Shown here: in pieces, positions 1 to 6,853 of the stretch
Position numbering within the stretch: the stretch's first letter is position 1
Layout: each line of letters begins with the position of its first letter
Assembly (NCBI GenBank): GCA_031549455.1
Contig: JAVBPT010000061.1
Coordinates: 1-26,091, forward strand
DNA: 26,091 nt
Origin: JAVBPT01 sp031549455
Lineage (GTDB): Bacteria; Bacillota; Clostridia; Lachnospirales; JAKSVV01
Reading direction: 5' to 3'
The notes under the pieces: model-generated
What the model saw: the letters and a program-made list of their open reading frames with translations, nothing else
Told to the model about the DNA's origin: nothing
Databases searched by the model: none
Made by a program: the position numbers and the translations under genes

Positions 1-411
1 AGAGACGGCATCAAACATTTCTTTTATATTTGTGATATACTTTACATCTTTTTTAAAGATAATGCTTTCTTTTATAGTCTGATAAAGAAGTTGGTTAAAA
101 CTTAATTCAGTGGCCCTCAAAATAGGAAAAACAATACTCTCATCAATCAAATCGTTTTTGATCATACCATCTAAAAAGACGATGGCACATTTGACCTTGG
201 GATCTGAAAAATTTGAAAATGTTCGGATAATGAGGGTATCATTGTCTGAAAAAATGGTTTTAAATAAAGAAACGTTTTCAGATATATCCTTACTCAGACG
301 GATATTTTCTAAATCAAGATTGGTGTTTACATAAAAAGAGGTGGAATCTTTCGACACCATTTGTTTTCTTTTTTTTTCATTTTTCAAAAATAAACTTTTG
401 ATGTTAAACAC
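1..411 (-). CDS. GerA-family spore germination protein, N-terminal part (runs off the window)
   Basis: The reverse strand is open from the window edge to a GTG start at 411. It reads as the N-terminal soluble domain of the GerAA/GerKA/SpoVAF family: an 'L-F...D..IIRTF' segment is followed by the typical 'K-C-A-I-V-F-L-D-G-M' stretch (family form 'lvYiDGLvd') and 'L-I-D-E-S-I-V-F-P-I-L'. These proteins are inner-membrane subunits of nutrient germinant receptors of endospores. The GTG at 411 is chosen because AAAGGTGG lies about five bases upstream; an in-frame ATG at 360 is the alternative but has a poorer site. A Lys/Arg-rich N-terminus precedes the domain, as in this family. The membrane part lies outside the window. 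The gene is divergent from the gene at 574 and shows the organism can probably sporulate. The GerA/GerK/SpoVAF subtype cannot be decided from about 137 residues. Confidence 0.8.
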   Translation of the reverse strand, partial: MFNIKSLFLKNEKKRKQMVSKDSTSFYVNTNLDLENIRLSKDISENVSLFKTIFSDNDTLIIRTFSNFSDPKVKCAIVFLDGMIKNDLIDESIVFPILRATELSFNQLLYQTIKESIIFKKDVKYITNIKEMFDAVS

Positions 412-527
412 TAAAACCACCTTTGAATTTTGAGGATATTTTATCCCATATATTTAATTTAATACTATTTTACCTCTAACATTCATAATAAAAAAAGTGT
501 TTCGGTCCAAACTAAGACAGAAATATT

Positions 528-557
528 TTTACACATTTTTATTTTATGTGTTTTAAT
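528..557 (+). promoter_or_regulatory. possible sigma-A promoter of the repeat-linker membrane protein
   Basis: TTTACA at 528-533 and TTTAAT at 552-557 are separated by 18 bases, placing a start just ahead of the AAAGGAG site that serves ATG 574. The surroundings are very AT-rich, so chance matches are easy. The rest of the 412-573 divergent spacer shows no other clear element. Confidence 0.3.
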
Positions 558-573
558 AATGAAAGGAGTTAAA

Positions 574-1866
574 ATGAATAACAGTAGAGTAGGAAGTTAC
601 AGATGGTTTTTTATAGGAACAGCGTTACTAGCTCTTATATTATTAGTCGTTTCTGTTACAGTATCTGGTAGTCAACCCAACAATGATATATATGATGGGA
701 ACTATAATGGAACTTATGATAATTACGGAACAAACTACAACAATACAACGAATGGTACAATGTATGACAACAACGGTCTAAACAACGGAACCACAACAAA
801 TGGTACGATGTATGACAACAATGGAACCACAACAAATGGCACAATGTATGACAACAATGGAAATACCATGAATGGTACAAACTATAACACAACAACTAAC
901 GGAACAATGTATGACACAACCAATGTACCCAATACGATTAATAATGTAAAACTAGACTATCCTAGAGTACAAAATTTATCTAATAAAAAAGTCCAAAATG
1001 ACGTAAATGCATCTTTTATATCTGAAAAAGATGCATTTAGTAAATTGGCGCAAGAAGGAAAGCTGGCTAAGCTAGACTACCAAATCAGCTATAAAGGGGA
1101 TGATTTTTTATCCGTTGTTTTTAATGCTATCTTAAGAAAAAACAACAAAGAGGTAGAAGAAATAAAAGCGAAAACATATAACATGCAAACGGGGAAGGAA
1201 TTAAAATATAAGGATTTGATACCTAACTCAGTGTATACCAATTCAGACTTCATTAGATTGGTCAGTGATAAAGCAAACATGTTGGGTATGCAAGAGGTTG
1301 TTGTTTTAAATGATAAAACAGGCGTTTATTTAAATAGAACCAATAGAGGGAAGGAATATGTGTTCTTTTTCAAGAGAGCGGGCAGAGAATTATATAACAA
1401 GATCAATCTCTCTGAAGCAGAAATTAACCAGGCAATGCAAGGAGTAAAAAATGATAAATTAATCAAACTGGACAGGCCGAATAAGCCGCTTATTACCGAG
1501 AAAATGGTGATTTTGGGGCAATTATTTGATCTAGTCACACAAAACCTATATATTAAAAATGAACATATTATGGTTCCGGTTGAGCTCATCGCAAGACAGC
1601 TCAGCTTTACCTTAAAAAGAAATGACAATGACACAAGACTTGAGATATCAAAAGGACCCAATCGATTTACCATTATAGAGGATGAGCATACTTTCTATAC
1701 GGGAACAACTCCAGTGAAACTTGGAGTGATTACAGAAAAGACTAGTAATAAATTTTTTGTTCCCATTGAATTTATAACGGAGATCTTGAAGTATCATGTT
1801 ACAATTAAGGAAAATATGATTTATATTACGGAATCAAATAACATGTTACAGAATGAAGGCATCTAG
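574..1866 (+). CDS. membrane-anchored extracellular protein: Asn/Thr repeat linker, DUF4163/DUF3298-like region, copper amine oxidase N-like domain
   Basis: ATG 574 is preferred over ATG 559 because AAAGGAG sits five bases before it and overlaps the earlier codon. The 430-residue product has one hydrophobic segment (about 12-31), so it should be a signal-anchored surface protein. Residues 33-122 form a low-complexity linker of repeated T-T-N-G-T-M-Y-D-N-N-G units. Residues about 127-300 resemble the DUF4163/DUF3298 (PdaC/RsiV-like) fold, with a 'LDYQISYKGDDFLSVVF' strand pattern and a 'TYNMQTGKELKYKDLI' segment typical of it. Residues about 315-420 match the copper amine oxidase N-terminal-like (stalk) domain, with two halves centred on 'MVPVELIARQL' and 'FVPIEFITEIL'. 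Such domains are common on clostridial surface proteins and are thought to mediate wall or protein contacts. No catalytic motif is visible. It stands alone between the divergent ger gene and nadD. The domain calls are by eye; the function is unknown. Confidence 0.72.
   Translation: MNNSRVGSYRWFFIGTALLALILLVVSVTVSGSQPNNDIYDGNYNGTYDNYGTNYNNTTNGTMYDNNGLNNGTTTNGTMYDNNGTTTNGTMYDNNGNTMNGTNYNTTTNGTMYDTTNVPNTINNVKLDYPRVQNLSNKKVQNDVNASFISEKDAFSKLAQEGKLAKLDYQISYKGDDFLSVVFNAILRKNNKEVEEIKAKTYNMQTGKELKYKDLIPNSVYTNSDFIRLVSDKANMLGMQEVVVLNDKTGVYLNRTNRGKEYVFFFKRAGRELYNKINLSEAEINQAMQGVKNDKLIKLDRPNKPLITEKMVILGQLFDLVTQNLYIKNEHIMVPVELIARQLSFTLKRNDNDTRLEISKGPNRFTIIEDEHTFYTGTTPVKLGVITEKTSNKFFVPIEFITEILKYHVTIKENMIYITESNNMLQNEGI
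745..921 (+). repeat. in-frame 36-bp tandem repeats encoding TTNGTMYDNNG-type units
   Basis: Near-identical 36-bp units lie at 745-780, 793-828 and 829-864. A 12-bp partial unit sits at 781-792, and degenerate units lie at 865-888 and 889-921. All are in the reading frame of the gene starting at 574 and encode 12-residue Asn/Thr/Gly-rich units. Unit divergence is mostly at third codon positions, which suggests selection on the peptide. Copy number could vary between strains by slippage. Confidence 0.85.
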
Positions 1867-1893
1867 CCTTATTTTACTTTACATAGAAAAGTG

Positions 1894-1921
1894 TTGTGTT
1901 TTGAAAAAAAAGAGGTAGAAT
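1894..1921 (+). promoter_or_regulatory. possible sigma-A promoter of nadD-nadE-DUF5662
   Basis: TTGTGT at 1894-1899 and TAGAAT at 1916-1921 have a 16-base spacer and lie 22 bases before the nadD start. The match is moderate. No clear terminator separates it from the upstream gene, so read-through is also possible. Confidence 0.4.
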
Positions 1922-1942
1922 AGTTGGAAAGAGAGAAAAAAG

Positions 1943-2521
1943 ATGAAACTTGGAGTCTTTGGGGGGAGCTTTAACCCTCCTCATTATGCTCATTTTGAGA
2001 TTGCAAAGCGGTTGATTGAACAGGGCATTGTGGAGAAAGTTGCGTTTGTGCCGGTGGGCGATTTTTATAAAAAGAATGACCTGATTCATTCATCTCACCG
2101 ATTAGCAATGTTAAAGATGTATGCCGACCAAGAAAAGCAAATAGAAATCTCTGAGCTTGAACTTCATAAAGAGAGGCAAAACTATATGTTTGAGACTTTG
2201 GATGAATTAAAAAGTCTTGATCCGACTGTAGAAATCTCACTTGTGATTGGAAGTGACAATCTTCTTGATTTATTAAACTGGAAGCGATATGCCTATTTAA
2301 TACAAAACTATTCGATTATTGTGATTTCCAGGAACGATCTGGACGATTTAAAGTACATAGAACAAAACTTCCCGGCATATGCAAAGCAGTTTGTTATTGT
2401 CCAAAATCCATTCGAGGCGGACATAAGCTCAAAGAAGATCAGGCAACTTATTAGAGAACAACAAAGAGTTGATTCTTACCTTTTAAAAGAGGTATATGAT
2501 TATATTCTAAAAAATAAATAA
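1943..2521 (+). CDS. nadD: nicotinate-nucleotide adenylyltransferase
   Basis: This enzyme joins nicotinate mononucleotide and ATP to give deamido-NAD, the penultimate step of NAD synthesis in the cytosol. The 192-residue product begins with the nucleotidyltransferase signature 'GVFGGSFNPPHYAH', has the mid-protein 'IGSDNLLDLLNWKRY' typical of NadD, and a C-terminal 'ISSKKIR' matching the ISSxxIR motif. Length is normal for the family. The (H/T)xGH motif reads H-Y-A-H, with Ala in place of the usual Gly. nadE follows one base after the stop, which supports NadD rather than pantetheine-phosphate adenylyltransferase. The site before the ATG is a purine-rich GAGAG run rather than a strong Shine-Dalgarno. 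Confidence 0.9.
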   Translation: MKLGVFGGSFNPPHYAHFEIAKRLIEQGIVEKVAFVPVGDFYKKNDLIHSSHRLAMLKMYADQEKQIEISELELHKERQNYMFETLDELKSLDPTVEISLVIGSDNLLDLLNWKRYAYLIQNYSIIVISRNDLDDLKYIEQNFPAYAKQFVIVQNPFEADISSKKIRQLIREQQRVDSYLLKEVYDYILKNK

Positions 2522-2534
2522 TATGAGGAATAAA

Positions 2535-3308
2535 ATGAGAACAAATTTTGAGGTTGGAAGGGTAACGGATGAAATTATTGCATTTATACGAGCGTATTTT
2601 GAAAAAAACCATTTAGGCGGCGTGGTGCTTGGAATTAGTGGCGGAAAAGACAGCGCAGTTGTGGCGGGACTTTTTAGTATGGCGCTTGGTGCAGAAAATG
2701 TGGTGGGTCTTTACATGCCTTGCTGTTCAAGACATGAGGACGGTATTCTCGCTAGTAAGGTTTGTGAGCACTTTGGATTTAAACTACACCACCTAAATCT
2801 TAACCCTGTTTTTGAAGCATTTAATGAAGAATTTAAGAATACATTTATAGATGATTACGCAGAAAAAGATCTGGTAGACGCTCACATCAACATAAAACCT
2901 AGGCTTAGGATGCTCAGTTGTTATTATGCGGCCCAGTACCTTTCGAATCTAAACAAAGTGGGTTATGTTGTGGCCGGCACTTCCAATCAATGCGAAATTT
3001 ATGTTGGTTATTTCACAAAAGGTGGGGACTCGGTTCATGACATCAGTGTGCTTGCCAACCTGACCGTGGCAGAAGTGATTGCAATCGGTGAGTACATAAA
3101 GGTGCCAAATGAAGTATTATATCGGCCACCAGATGATGGAATTAGTGGTATGACGGATGAGGAAAAACTGGGCGTAACCTATGATGAGATCGCCGAATTT
3201 ATTCAAAACGGGACGATTGGGAATAAAGAGCATGAGGAAAAAATAAAGAAATATCATCAAAAGAATCTGCATAAACTAAATCCTATCCCGACCTTTAGAG
3301 TAGAATAG
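2535..3308 (+). CDS. nadE: ammonia-dependent NAD+ synthetase
   Basis: NadE amidates deamido-NAD to NAD using ATP and ammonia. The PP-loop motif 'LGISGGKDSAVVAGL' lies at residues 32-46, followed by 'YMPCCSR', a long helical region and 'VVAGTSNQCEIYVGYFTKGGD', which carries the family's substrate-binding TSN and K-G-D residues. 'PPDDGISGMTDEEKLG' near residue 200 is the usual deamido-NAD loop. There is no glutaminase domain (257 residues), so ammonia is the probable donor. ATG 2535 is preferred because GAGG lies six bases upstream; an in-frame ATG at 2523 lacks a clear site but cannot be excluded. The gene forms a short operon with nadD upstream and the DUF5662-like gene downstream. Confidence 0.93.
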   Translation: MRTNFEVGRVTDEIIAFIRAYFEKNHLGGVVLGISGGKDSAVVAGLFSMALGAENVVGLYMPCCSRHEDGILASKVCEHFGFKLHHLNLNPVFEAFNEEFKNTFIDDYAEKDLVDAHINIKPRLRMLSCYYAAQYLSNLNKVGYVVAGTSNQCEIYVGYFTKGGDSVHDISVLANLTVAEVIAIGEYIKVPNEVLYRPPDDGISGMTDEEKLGVTYDEIAEFIQNGTIGNKEHEEKIKKYHQKNLHKLNPIPTFRVE

Positions 3309-3326
3309 GAAAGTGGAAGAACAGAG

Positions 3327-3893
3327 ATGAGTTATATGAAAAGATTTTTTGGACATTTTAAAACTATTTTGAAACATAAATGGATTGTACTTTGTCTATC
3401 AATACGAGCGGGAATTCCTTTTCGTGGTCTGATGCACGATTTCTCGAAATTTTCTCCCGTAGAGTTTTTTGAGGGTGTTCGTTATTATCAGGGAAATAGA
3501 AGTCCTATTACAAAGTGCAGGGAGGTAACTGGTTATTCAAAAGCGGGTGTTCATCACTATCATATGAACAAGCACCATGCAAACTATTGGTATGATGTTG
3601 ATTCGCCAGTTAAAATGCCAATCTTTCCTAAGAAGTATATTTTCGAGATGATCTGTGATGATCTTGCAGCAGGGATCACCTATAACGGTAAGCATTGGAA
3701 GCCAAGTACACAACTCGAATACTTTTTGAACAAAAAGGATCGAATCTTACTGCATGACAAAATTAAGGAAATGCTCATTGCCACCTTTACAGAGGTCTCT
3801 GAAAAGGGGCTTAAACAAACCATCACAAAAAAGAATTTAAATAGACTTTATGAGCAATATATTGGAAATGAGGAGCTGTCTTATTCACTATGA
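3327..3893 (+). CDS. DUF5662-like His-rich protein of unknown function
   Basis: The 188-residue protein has no signal peptide or membrane span. It carries a compact set of His/Asp residues: 'GLMHDFSKFSPVEFFEG' near residues 35-50 and 'HHYHMNKHHANYW' near 77-90, followed by 'ICDDLAAG'. This H-D...H-H-x-H...H-H...D-D pattern suggests an HD-like metal-binding helical enzyme. I associate it with the DUF5662 family, whose function I do not know. It is 18 bases after nadE and shares its terminator, so it is co-expressed with NAD synthesis; a link to nucleotide metabolism is only an inference. The start at 3327 has a weak GGAAG site; an in-frame ATG at 3336 is possible. Confidence 0.7.
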   Translation: MSYMKRFFGHFKTILKHKWIVLCLSIRAGIPFRGLMHDFSKFSPVEFFEGVRYYQGNRSPITKCREVTGYSKAGVHHYHMNKHHANYWYDVDSPVKMPIFPKKYIFEMICDDLAAGITYNGKHWKPSTQLEYFLNKKDRILLHDKIKEMLIATFTEVSEKGLKQTITKKNLNRLYEQYIGNEELSYSL

Positions 3894-3903
3894 CAGTTTT
3901 TTT
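3874..3903 (+). terminator. intrinsic terminator overlapping the DUF5662-like stop codon
   Basis: AGCTGTC (3874-3880) pairs with GACAG plus two T (3892-3898), giving seven pairs with one G-U, across an 11-base loop. The 3' arm runs into seven T (3897-3903). The stop codon TGA at 3891-3893 lies in the hairpin. It would end the nadD-nadE operon. Confidence 0.7.
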
Positions 3904-3914
3904 ATGTTCTTATC

Positions 3915-3942
3915 TTGAAATATTATTATTATTCGGTATAAT
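3915..3942 (+). promoter_or_regulatory. sigma-A promoter of the seven-gene transketolase-to-tagA operon
   Basis: TTGAAA at 3915-3920 and a perfect TATAAT at 3937-3942 are separated by 16 bases. They lie just after a terminator and 28 bases before the transketolase start. The following genes to 11989 have gaps of at most 14 bases or overlap. Confidence 0.75.
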
Positions 3943-3969
3943 AACGCCAAATATGTTTATGGGGGTTAT

Positions 3970-4800
3970 ATGGAGTTTAAAGGCAAAATTGAAGAACTAA
4001 AAATTATTGCAAATTCAATACGGAAACTTATATTAAAACAAATATATGAATCCAAGAGTGGTCATCCAGGGGGTTCCCTTTCGGCGGCGGACATTTTATC
4101 TGTTCTATACTTTGACGAGATGAAGATTGACGTCAATAACCCAAGAATGCGAGAAAGAGACCGCTTTGTGCTATCAAAAGGGCATGCTTCTTCTGCTTTA
4201 TACGCCACCTTGGCACTAAAAGGATACATATCAGAAAGTGATTTATCTGGCTTTAGAAAGACGGATTCTTTCCTAGAAGGGCATCCGACCTTAAAAATAC
4301 CGGGGATTGACATCAACAGCGGCTCGTTGGGGCAAGGCCTATCGATTGCAAATGGAATGGCGCTTGCTTCTAGATTAGACCAAAATCCATACAGAGTGTA
4401 TTGTCTGATTGGAGATGGAGAGTGTAACGAAGGACAAATCTGGGAAGCAGCAATGACGACTGCGCAACACAAACTAGATAATGTGTGTGTAATTGTGGAT
4501 AACAATGGCTTACAGCTTGACGGACGAAATGCGGATATCAAAAATGTGGATCCGCTGGATAAGAAGTTTGAGTCCTTTGGATGGCATGTTGTAAACATCA
4601 ATGGAAATGATATCGAACAAGTTTTATATGGATTCGAGGTATTTAATATCAATATCAACAAGCCGACTGCCATTATTGCAAAGACAGTAAAGGGGTACGG
4701 CGTTTCCCAAATGGAGAACAATGCAAAATGGCATGGAAAGGCACCGAGCAAGGAAGAGTATGATGAAGCATTGCGTGAATTGGAGGTGATTCGATTATGA
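3970..4800 (+). CDS. transketolase, N-terminal (TPP-binding) subunit
   Basis: This is the pyrophosphate-binding half of a two-gene transketolase, which moves two-carbon units between sugar phosphates in the non-oxidative pentose phosphate pathway. Visible motifs are 'SGHPGGSLSAADILSVLY' (about 30-47), 'DRFVLSKGHASSALYA', 'GSLGQGLSIANGMA' and the TPP/Mg motif 'IGDGECNEGQIWEAA' with its downstream Asn-Asn pair at about 148-179. The 276-residue length is normal for the split N-subunit. ATG 3970 follows a GGGGG site. The stop overlaps the start of the C-subunit gene, so translation is probably coupled and stoichiometric. Split transketolases are common in Firmicutes and archaea. Confidence 0.93.
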   Translation: MEFKGKIEELKIIANSIRKLILKQIYESKSGHPGGSLSAADILSVLYFDEMKIDVNNPRMRERDRFVLSKGHASSALYATLALKGYISESDLSGFRKTDSFLEGHPTLKIPGIDINSGSLGQGLSIANGMALASRLDQNPYRVYCLIGDGECNEGQIWEAAMTTAQHKLDNVCVIVDNNGLQLDGRNADIKNVDPLDKKFESFGWHVVNINGNDIEQVLYGFEVFNININKPTAIIAKTVKGYGVSQMENNAKWHGKAPSKEEYDEALRELEVIRL

Positions 4801-5729
4801 TGGCGGTAAGAGATGTATATGGGGAAGTATTAAAAGAACTATCAACCACCAATAAAAACATTGTGGTGCTAGATGCGGATCTATCAGGATCTACAAAAAC
4901 CTGTGAGTTTGCAGAGGTTGCTCCAGAACGTTTTTTCAACATGGGCATTTCAGAACAAGACATGATGGGGACAGCGGCAGGCCTTGCCGTAAGTGGCAAG
5001 ATCGCATTTGCATCTAGCTTTGCTATCTTTGCGACCGGCAGGTGTTATGACCAGATTCGAAATACCATTGCTTATTCCAACCTGAATGTAAAGATCGTGG
5101 CAACCCATGCGGGTCTAAATGTTGGAGAAGATGGAGGCTCACACCAGGCACTTGAAGATATTGCGCTCATGAGGGTTCTTCCAAACATGGAGGTATTTTC
5201 ACCGGCGGACGAAGTGGAAACAAGAGAGGTGATTAAATATATTGCGACCACCAACAAACCGACCTATGTAAGGCTTGCTCGAATCAAATCAGAAAAAGTA
5301 TTCAATAGCATGGAGTACGAGTTTGAACCCTATAAAGGGGTGGAGATTTGTGATGGAAAGGATGTGACCGTTTTCACAACTGGGATCATCACATCCCATG
5401 TGGTGGAAGCCAATAAAATATTAAAAGAAAAAGGGATATCCGCTCAAATTGTGAACATCCATTGTATTAAGCCTATTGATAAAGAGATGATTGTTTCTTC
5501 AGCCAAGAAGACCGGAAAGGTTGTGACAGTAGAAGAACACAACATCATCGGTGGATTTGGCTCTGCCGTGTGTGAAGTGTTATCAGAACAGTACCCTGTA
5601 AAGGTACTTCGAATTGGCGTAAATGATCGCTTCGGAAAATCAGGAGAGAGTTTGGAGCTGTTTAAGTTATATGAATTGGATCCACAAAGCATCGCAAAGA
5701 AAATTGAAGAGTTTGTGAAGAATGATTGA
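4797..5729 (+). CDS. transketolase, C-terminal (PYR) subunit
   Basis: The 310-residue protein carries the pyrimidine-binding domain and C-terminal domain of transketolase. It shows 'VVLDADLSGSTKT', 'FFNMGISEQDMMGTAAGLA' (the Glu that activates TPP is in ISEQ), 'FASSFAIFATGRCYDQIRN', 'THAGLNVGEDGGSHQALEDIA' and 'VFSPADEVETREVI'. The C-terminal 'VVTVEEHNIIGGFGSAVCE' is the usual transketolase C-domain signature. The start overlaps the N-subunit stop (ATGA); an ATG at 4800 is equally possible, and GGAGGTG lies about ten bases upstream. The pair is expected to form the active heteromer. Confidence 0.93.
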   Translation: MMAVRDVYGEVLKELSTTNKNIVVLDADLSGSTKTCEFAEVAPERFFNMGISEQDMMGTAAGLAVSGKIAFASSFAIFATGRCYDQIRNTIAYSNLNVKIVATHAGLNVGEDGGSHQALEDIALMRVLPNMEVFSPADEVETREVIKYIATTNKPTYVRLARIKSEKVFNSMEYEFEPYKGVEICDGKDVTVFTTGIITSHVVEANKILKEKGISAQIVNIHCIKPIDKEMIVSSAKKTGKVVTVEEHNIIGGFGSAVCEVLSEQYPVKVLRIGVNDRFGKSGESLELFKLYELDPQSIAKKIEEFVKND

Positions 5730-6843
5730 TAAGGTATTCATAGAGAAGCAGGAAACTTATGAATATGAGGAACTAAAACAGAAGGTAAGGCATTTGCTAG
5801 ATGCGATGCAAATTGAGCAAAAGATAACCAGGGATACGAAGGTAGTCATCAAGCCCAATCTTGTTATGGCTAAAAAGCCAGAGGATGCGGCAACGACTCA
5901 CCCGTTTATTGTTAAAGCGGTATGTGAAATAATCCGCCCACTTACCAAAAAGATTATAATTGCAGAATGTCCGGGTGGACCGAACAACAAGATGTTGATT
6001 GCTGAAGTTTATAGGGCGACAGGGATAAAAGCGATCGCAGATGAGCTTGGCATTGAAATTTGTTTGGAACCAGTTGAAGTGGAGGTTGACCTTTCGGAAC
6101 ATGCGAAAAACATAAGACTCGCCAAGGTGTTTCTTGAGGCAGATCTCATTATCAACTTACCTAAATTAAAAACGCATGGTCTTACGCTCTTTAGTGGAGC
6201 GATAAAGAATCTTTATGGCACAGTTGTTGGAATCTATAAGACAAGGTATCACTATCAGTATAAAGATAAAGAGAAATTTACCCATTTCTTATTGGATATT
6301 TGTGAGCATTATAAACCGGCAATTAATATTATGGATGGAATTTTTGGTATGGAAGGGGAAGGGCCAACAGCTGGAACACCACGTAAAGTTGGACTTTTAC
6401 TTGGAAGCACCAATCCTTATTACCTAGATATTGTATCAAGTAGTGTGATTGGTATCGATGCAAACCGTGTAGATCTGTTTGTCTATGCAAAAAAAAGGGG
6501 GATTGTTGAAACCATCGATATAAAAGAAATCTTAAAATTCACCAATCTCGAGTTGAGTGCTTTTTATGAGTTGAGGGTGGCGGGATACAAGTTGCCACTG
6601 GTCCGGGAAGCACTGGTGAAGCATAGATTGCCCAAATGGTTACAGGCTGTATTAAAAAAGATACTAGAACCAAAGCCAAAGGTGCTCATTGAGAAATGTA
6701 TTGGCTGCGGGCGCTGCGTAACCACCTGCCCAGCAAAAACCATCAAACTGAAAGATAAAAAAGCGGTGATCGACTACAAAGACTGTATTAAGTGCTATTG
6801 CTGCCAGGAATTATGTCCGCAAAAGGCGATTATATTAAAATAA
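5722..6843 (+). CDS. DUF362 protein with C-terminal two-cluster ferredoxin domain
   Basis: Residues about 1-290 match the DUF362 family: 'TRDTKVVIKPNLVMAKKPE' near the N-terminus, 'TTHPFIVKAVCEII', 'IIAECPGG', 'DLIINLPKLKTHGLTLFSGAIKNLYG' and 'NIMDGIFGMEGEGPTAGTPRKVG'. The C-terminal 48 residues are a bacterial ferredoxin with CxxCxxCxxxCP at 326-336 and again at 355-365 (an extra Cys at 360), so two [4Fe-4S] clusters are expected. There is no signal peptide, so it should be cytosolic. The start overlaps the transketolase gene by eight bases, which implies translational coupling. The reaction is unknown; the clusters suggest electron transfer, but the partner is not evident. The epimerase fusion gene follows ten bases later. 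Confidence 0.88.
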   Translation: MIDKVFIEKQETYEYEELKQKVRHLLDAMQIEQKITRDTKVVIKPNLVMAKKPEDAATTHPFIVKAVCEIIRPLTKKIIIAECPGGPNNKMLIAEVYRATGIKAIADELGIEICLEPVEVEVDLSEHAKNIRLAKVFLEADLIINLPKLKTHGLTLFSGAIKNLYGTVVGIYKTRYHYQYKDKEKFTHFLLDICEHYKPAINIMDGIFGMEGEGPTAGTPRKVGLLLGSTNPYYLDIVSSSVIGIDANRVDLFVYAKKRGIVETIDIKEILKFTNLELSAFYELRVAGYKLPLVREALVKHRLPKWLQAVLKKILEPKPKVLIEKCIGCGRCVTTCPAKTIKLKDKKAVIDYKDCIKCYCCQELCPQKAIILK

Positions 6844-6853
6844 AGGAGTTAAC

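Noticed and set aside
412..500. Sigma-G (forespore) promoter for the ger gene on the minus strand
   Set aside because: A GAATG -35-like word exists, but no CATnnTA-type -10 lies at 17-18 bases spacing.
745..921. CRISPR-like short repeats
   Set aside because: The units are contiguous without spacers, in frame, and encode a regular Asn/Thr-rich peptide.
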